A stretch of DNA of 64,000 nt from Theropithecus gelada (Eukaryota; Chordata; Mammalia; Primates; Cercopithecidae), in assembly GCF_003255815.1 (NCBI RefSeq), contig NC_037668.1:19484864-19548863 (forward strand). The letters run 5' to 3'. Positions 61,588-64,000 of the stretch are shown here, piece after piece. The stretch's first letter is position 1. Every line of letters begins with the position of its first letter. The position numbers were made by a program, and so were the translations under genes. The notes under the pieces are model-generated. The model searched no databases. It worked only from the letters and a program-made list of their open reading frames with translations, and was not told the DNA's origin.

Positions 61588-61891
61588 CAGATGGAATCTC
61601 GCTGTGTTGCCCAGGCTGGAGTACTATAGTGGCTATTTACAGGTGCAGTCCCACTACTGATCAGCACAGGAATTTTGACCTGTTCCATTTCTGACCTGGG
61701 CCAGTTCACCCCTTCTTAGGCAACCTTGTTGTTCTCCACTCCCAGGAGGTCACCATAGTGATGCCAAATTTAGTAAGGACACCTGACCTGCATAGCACAC
61801 TACAGTGCAGAACTCCTGGGCTCAAGCAATCCTCCTGCCTCAGTCTCCCAAGTAGCTACAGGTACTACAGGCACATGCCATTGCACCCAGC
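61588..61891 (-). pseudogene. RN7SL: 7SL RNA (SRP RNA) retropseudogene, near full length
   Basis: Read on the minus strand it has the Alu-like 5' domain, then the 7SL-specific S domain (blocks such as 'ggtgacctcc', 'ggttgcctaagaaggggtga' and 'actgatcagtagtggga') and then the Alu-like 3' end. Alu elements lack this central domain, so this is 7SL and not Alu. Divergence such as 'gctgggtgcaatggcatgtg' at the 5' end argues against a functional copy. Near-matching flanks, 'aaaagaagagcaaa' at 61563 and 'aaaagaaaagcaaa' at 61893, look like an L1-made target-site duplication. It lies in the TPM3 intron, in the same orientation as the gene. Confidence 0.9.
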
Positions 61892-62027
61892 TAAAAGAAA
61901 AGCAAATTTTAAATACATACCCTGCTGGGAAACTAAAGTACTAAGTGAACAACACTTAGGTGCTTGGATTAATATAATTCACTATACTATTAAGAAATCT
62001 CTGCTGTGTAAATTGGAATGGGAATTC

Positions 62028-62317
62028 CTTTTTTTTGAGATGGAGTCTCACTCTGTCGCCCAGGCTGGAATGCAGTGGCACGATCTTGGATGACTGCAAC
62101 CTCCCCTCCCAGGTGCAAGTGATTCTACTACCTCAGCCTCCGGAGTAGCTGGAATTACAGGCACCCACCACCAAACCCAGATAATTTTTGTATTTTTAGT
62201 AGAGATGGGGTTTCACCATGTTGGCCAGGCTGGTCTCGAACTCATGACCTCAGGTGATCCACCCGCCCCAGCCTCCCAAAGTGCTGAGATTATAGGCGCA
62301 AGCTACAGCGCCCAGCC
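62028..62317 (-). mobile_element. Alu
   Basis: 'aatgggaattc'/'aatgggaattt' flanks. Confidence 0.94.
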
Positions 62318-63865
62318 TGTAATGGGAATTTCTAAAATGTTGATATTTAATTCCACAATATGAACCAAGGGAAATTTTACTAGCAGAAATTTATGTATGT
62401 AATAAATCATTGGCCTCATATGCACATTATTTGAAATATGCATGATTGGCCATTTTAGTTTTCCCAATAATAATTTATCACTTGTCTTATATCCCACTAG
62501 TCACACACTAGCAGACAAATGGTAGTAAGTCTCAAATATGTAAGAAAGGTTTAAAGAAGAAAAAGTAAAACTGTCGAGAATTCTATCCTTTGTGTATTCT
62601 TCTGTGACTGGGGTTGACATAATTAGTCAATCTTAGCAATAATATATTGGGTTCACTGGGTGTTCTGAGGATGCACCATTTGAACCACAAGTAAAAGGGT
62701 ACAGAATGTGTATTGAGAGTCACCTCAATGGCTTCTCAATGACACCACACCAAAGGAGGAAGACCTGAAGAGAGAATGGAAACACTGCAGACAGGATGAT
62801 TTAAGAACCTAGAAATAAGGAATTTAATCTTGTTCAGCTTGAGGCGTGTAACTAAAATTACCATCCTGAGGAACCTGTACTAAATCCATCACTCTGGTAG
62901 AATCAGATCAGCTGAGTTTAAATGTCAAGAAAAAATAGACACACACAAAAGTGGCTTTGATTATGTAAGTCAGAGGAGGGGGAGCCTACGATAGCTCTTC
63001 CCCGCATCACACCCCCAAGGCTCCTTCTTAGGGACAGCAGCAGCTTTGTCAATGACACAAATGCAGGGTGGCATGAGGTTTCCAGCAGCTTAACATTTTA
63101 ATCTGGGGTGGGGGTGGAAGAAAATACATAAGTTGCTTTGTGTCCCCCCATCCTAATGCCTTGGGGACCAGCCAGGCTGACCCAAATGGAATCCAGAGCG
63201 AGAGTGGGGCGTTGGGTTCCCCGAGGAGTAAAGGGGGCAGATCCAGAACAGAGCAGAAACGGTGATAATTATCTGCATGAAAAAGTAAGGATACTCTAGG
63301 TGAGAAGGACTAGCATCAATCTAGACAGCAAATTGGGAGAAAGGAAGAGGAAAAAAAGGAATAGGTGGCAGCAGGAATAATAAAAGACAGCCAGACACTT
63401 CAGCCTGAGAAATGTGGCTTCTTTTCAGGGTTAGTGGGAAAGATACAAAGAGGCAGATTAGCATCAAGGATCAGGGATCCACAGCAAACAGATGAAGTCC
63501 CAACAACTCGTTTTGGTGCTGTTTATCACTTGGCTTGCTTCTGGGACCCAGCTCAATTCTTAGGTGAATTTGGTATTTCCCATCTTGGGTAGTTCCCTGA
63601 ACTTTAATATCGGGGAACCAATTAAACACACCCAGGAGGCCTGAATTTTATTTTAATGTGTCAGGGCCCAAGTCCCTGGCTCTGTGGACCCTATTTCCTT
63701 AGTTGTATGGATTCTACCTGTAGCAGTATTCCTTCTGAGAAGACTAAATTTGAGAAGCAAATAGAAAAATCACAGCATAATGAAGAAACTATGAATACAA
63801 AACATAAAAATTACAAGTCAGTCAGGGTTCTCCTTCTGATCCAAGATTAATTGCCTCCAGAGCTT
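62318..63865. other. TPM3 intron, repeat-poor part
   Basis: About 1.5 kb free of Alus. 62950-63260 is GC-richer with an ATTAAA on the gene strand near 63098. It might be an unrecognised transcribed end, but no coding exon was found. Confidence 0.45.
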
Positions 63866-64000
63866 TTTTTTCTTAGACAGTCTCACTCTTTAACCCAGAC
63901 TGGACTGCAGTGGCATCATCTCAGCTCACTGCAATCTCCATCTCCTGGTTTCAAGCGAGTCTCCTGCCTTAGCCTCCCGAGTAGCTGGGATTATAGACGT
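63866..64000 (-). mobile_element. Alu, cut by the window edge
   Basis: Reversed; poly(T), 'ttagacagtctcactc' and part of the right arm. Confidence 0.9.

Larger units (their letters stand above)
51138..64000 (-). other. TPM3: TPM3 gene, 3' part with two alternative terminal exons
   Basis: Tropomyosin 3 is a coiled-coil dimer that lies along actin filaments in muscle and non-muscle cells. Only the 3' end is present. The two C-terminal exons below are alternatives that join to the same upstream phase (the first G of the codon lies in the preceding exon). The tropomyosin 9a-type muscle exon (ending ALNDMTSI) and the shared upstream exons were looked for and not found up to position 64000, so they must lie beyond the right edge. 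Between 53842 and 64000 is intron with Alus, L2 and a 7SL pseudogene. The lower limit is the first AATAAA-type signal downstream of the 9d exon; longer 3' UTR forms towards 49.9 kb are possible. Confidence 0.9.

Noticed and set aside
53842..64000. Search for the TPM3 muscle-type terminal exon (ALNDMTSI) and upstream shared exons
   Set aside because: No matching sequence found on the minus strand in this interval; they must lie further right.
1..64000. A previously undescribed multi-gene system
   Set aside because: Everything coding that can be supported belongs to two known genes; the rest is intron, UTR and retroelements. The unusual items are structural and not a new system.

Overview
This window is primate nuclear DNA, most likely from an Old World monkey (Cercopithecidae: macaque, baboon, vervet or a relative). 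More than half of it is Alu. The youngest Alu copies carry what I recognise as cercopithecid AluY (YR-type) features: 'ctcaagcctgt' near the start, 'aaaaaactagccgggcgaggtgg' in the middle and 'gatccggccactgc' in the right arm. I found no prokaryotic genes, no CRISPR array and no viral genes.

Two protein-coding genes lie in tandem, both on the minus strand. Positions 1-49276 hold the 5' third of NUP210L, the testis-type paralogue of nuclear pore membrane glycoprotein 210. I placed thirteen coding exons by hand (exon 1 at 49074-49276, exon 13 at 2589-2787). All have GT-AG borders and join in frame to encode about residues 1-606, beginning with a signal peptide. The gene runs on past the left edge. 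Just before its start codon lies a compact region with a perfect CRE (TGACGTCA) and a CCAAT box, with a young Alu only 144 bp upstream of the ATG.

From about 51.1 kb to the right edge lies the 3' end of TPM3 (tropomyosin 3). Two alternative terminal coding exons are present: one at 53762-53841 ending LKLTLHDLCD (9c type) and one at 52425-52507 ending LLDLNEM (9d type). Each has a plausible poly(A) signal downstream. The stretch 51.04-55.54 kb is almost free of recognisable transposable elements, unlike the rest of the window. No other TPM3 coding exon was recognised between 53842 and 64000.

The introns are a dense record of retroposition. The 15 kb intron 12 of NUP210L holds one L1PB-like LINE-1 (about 2836-11419), with internal deletions and split by more than a dozen Alus. 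Many Alus sit inside older Alus, most often in the central A-rich linker. Several adjacent same-strand pairs share one outer target-site duplication, and two inverted pairs abut with essentially no spacer. A near full-length 7SL RNA retropseudogene lies at 61588-61891 on the minus strand. Older elements include L2, MIR, hAT-like and mariner/Tigger-like remnants.

Exon borders are exact readings of splice motifs and frame. Repeat borders are by eye, to within about 10 bp. Gene and repeat names come from recognition, not from a search.
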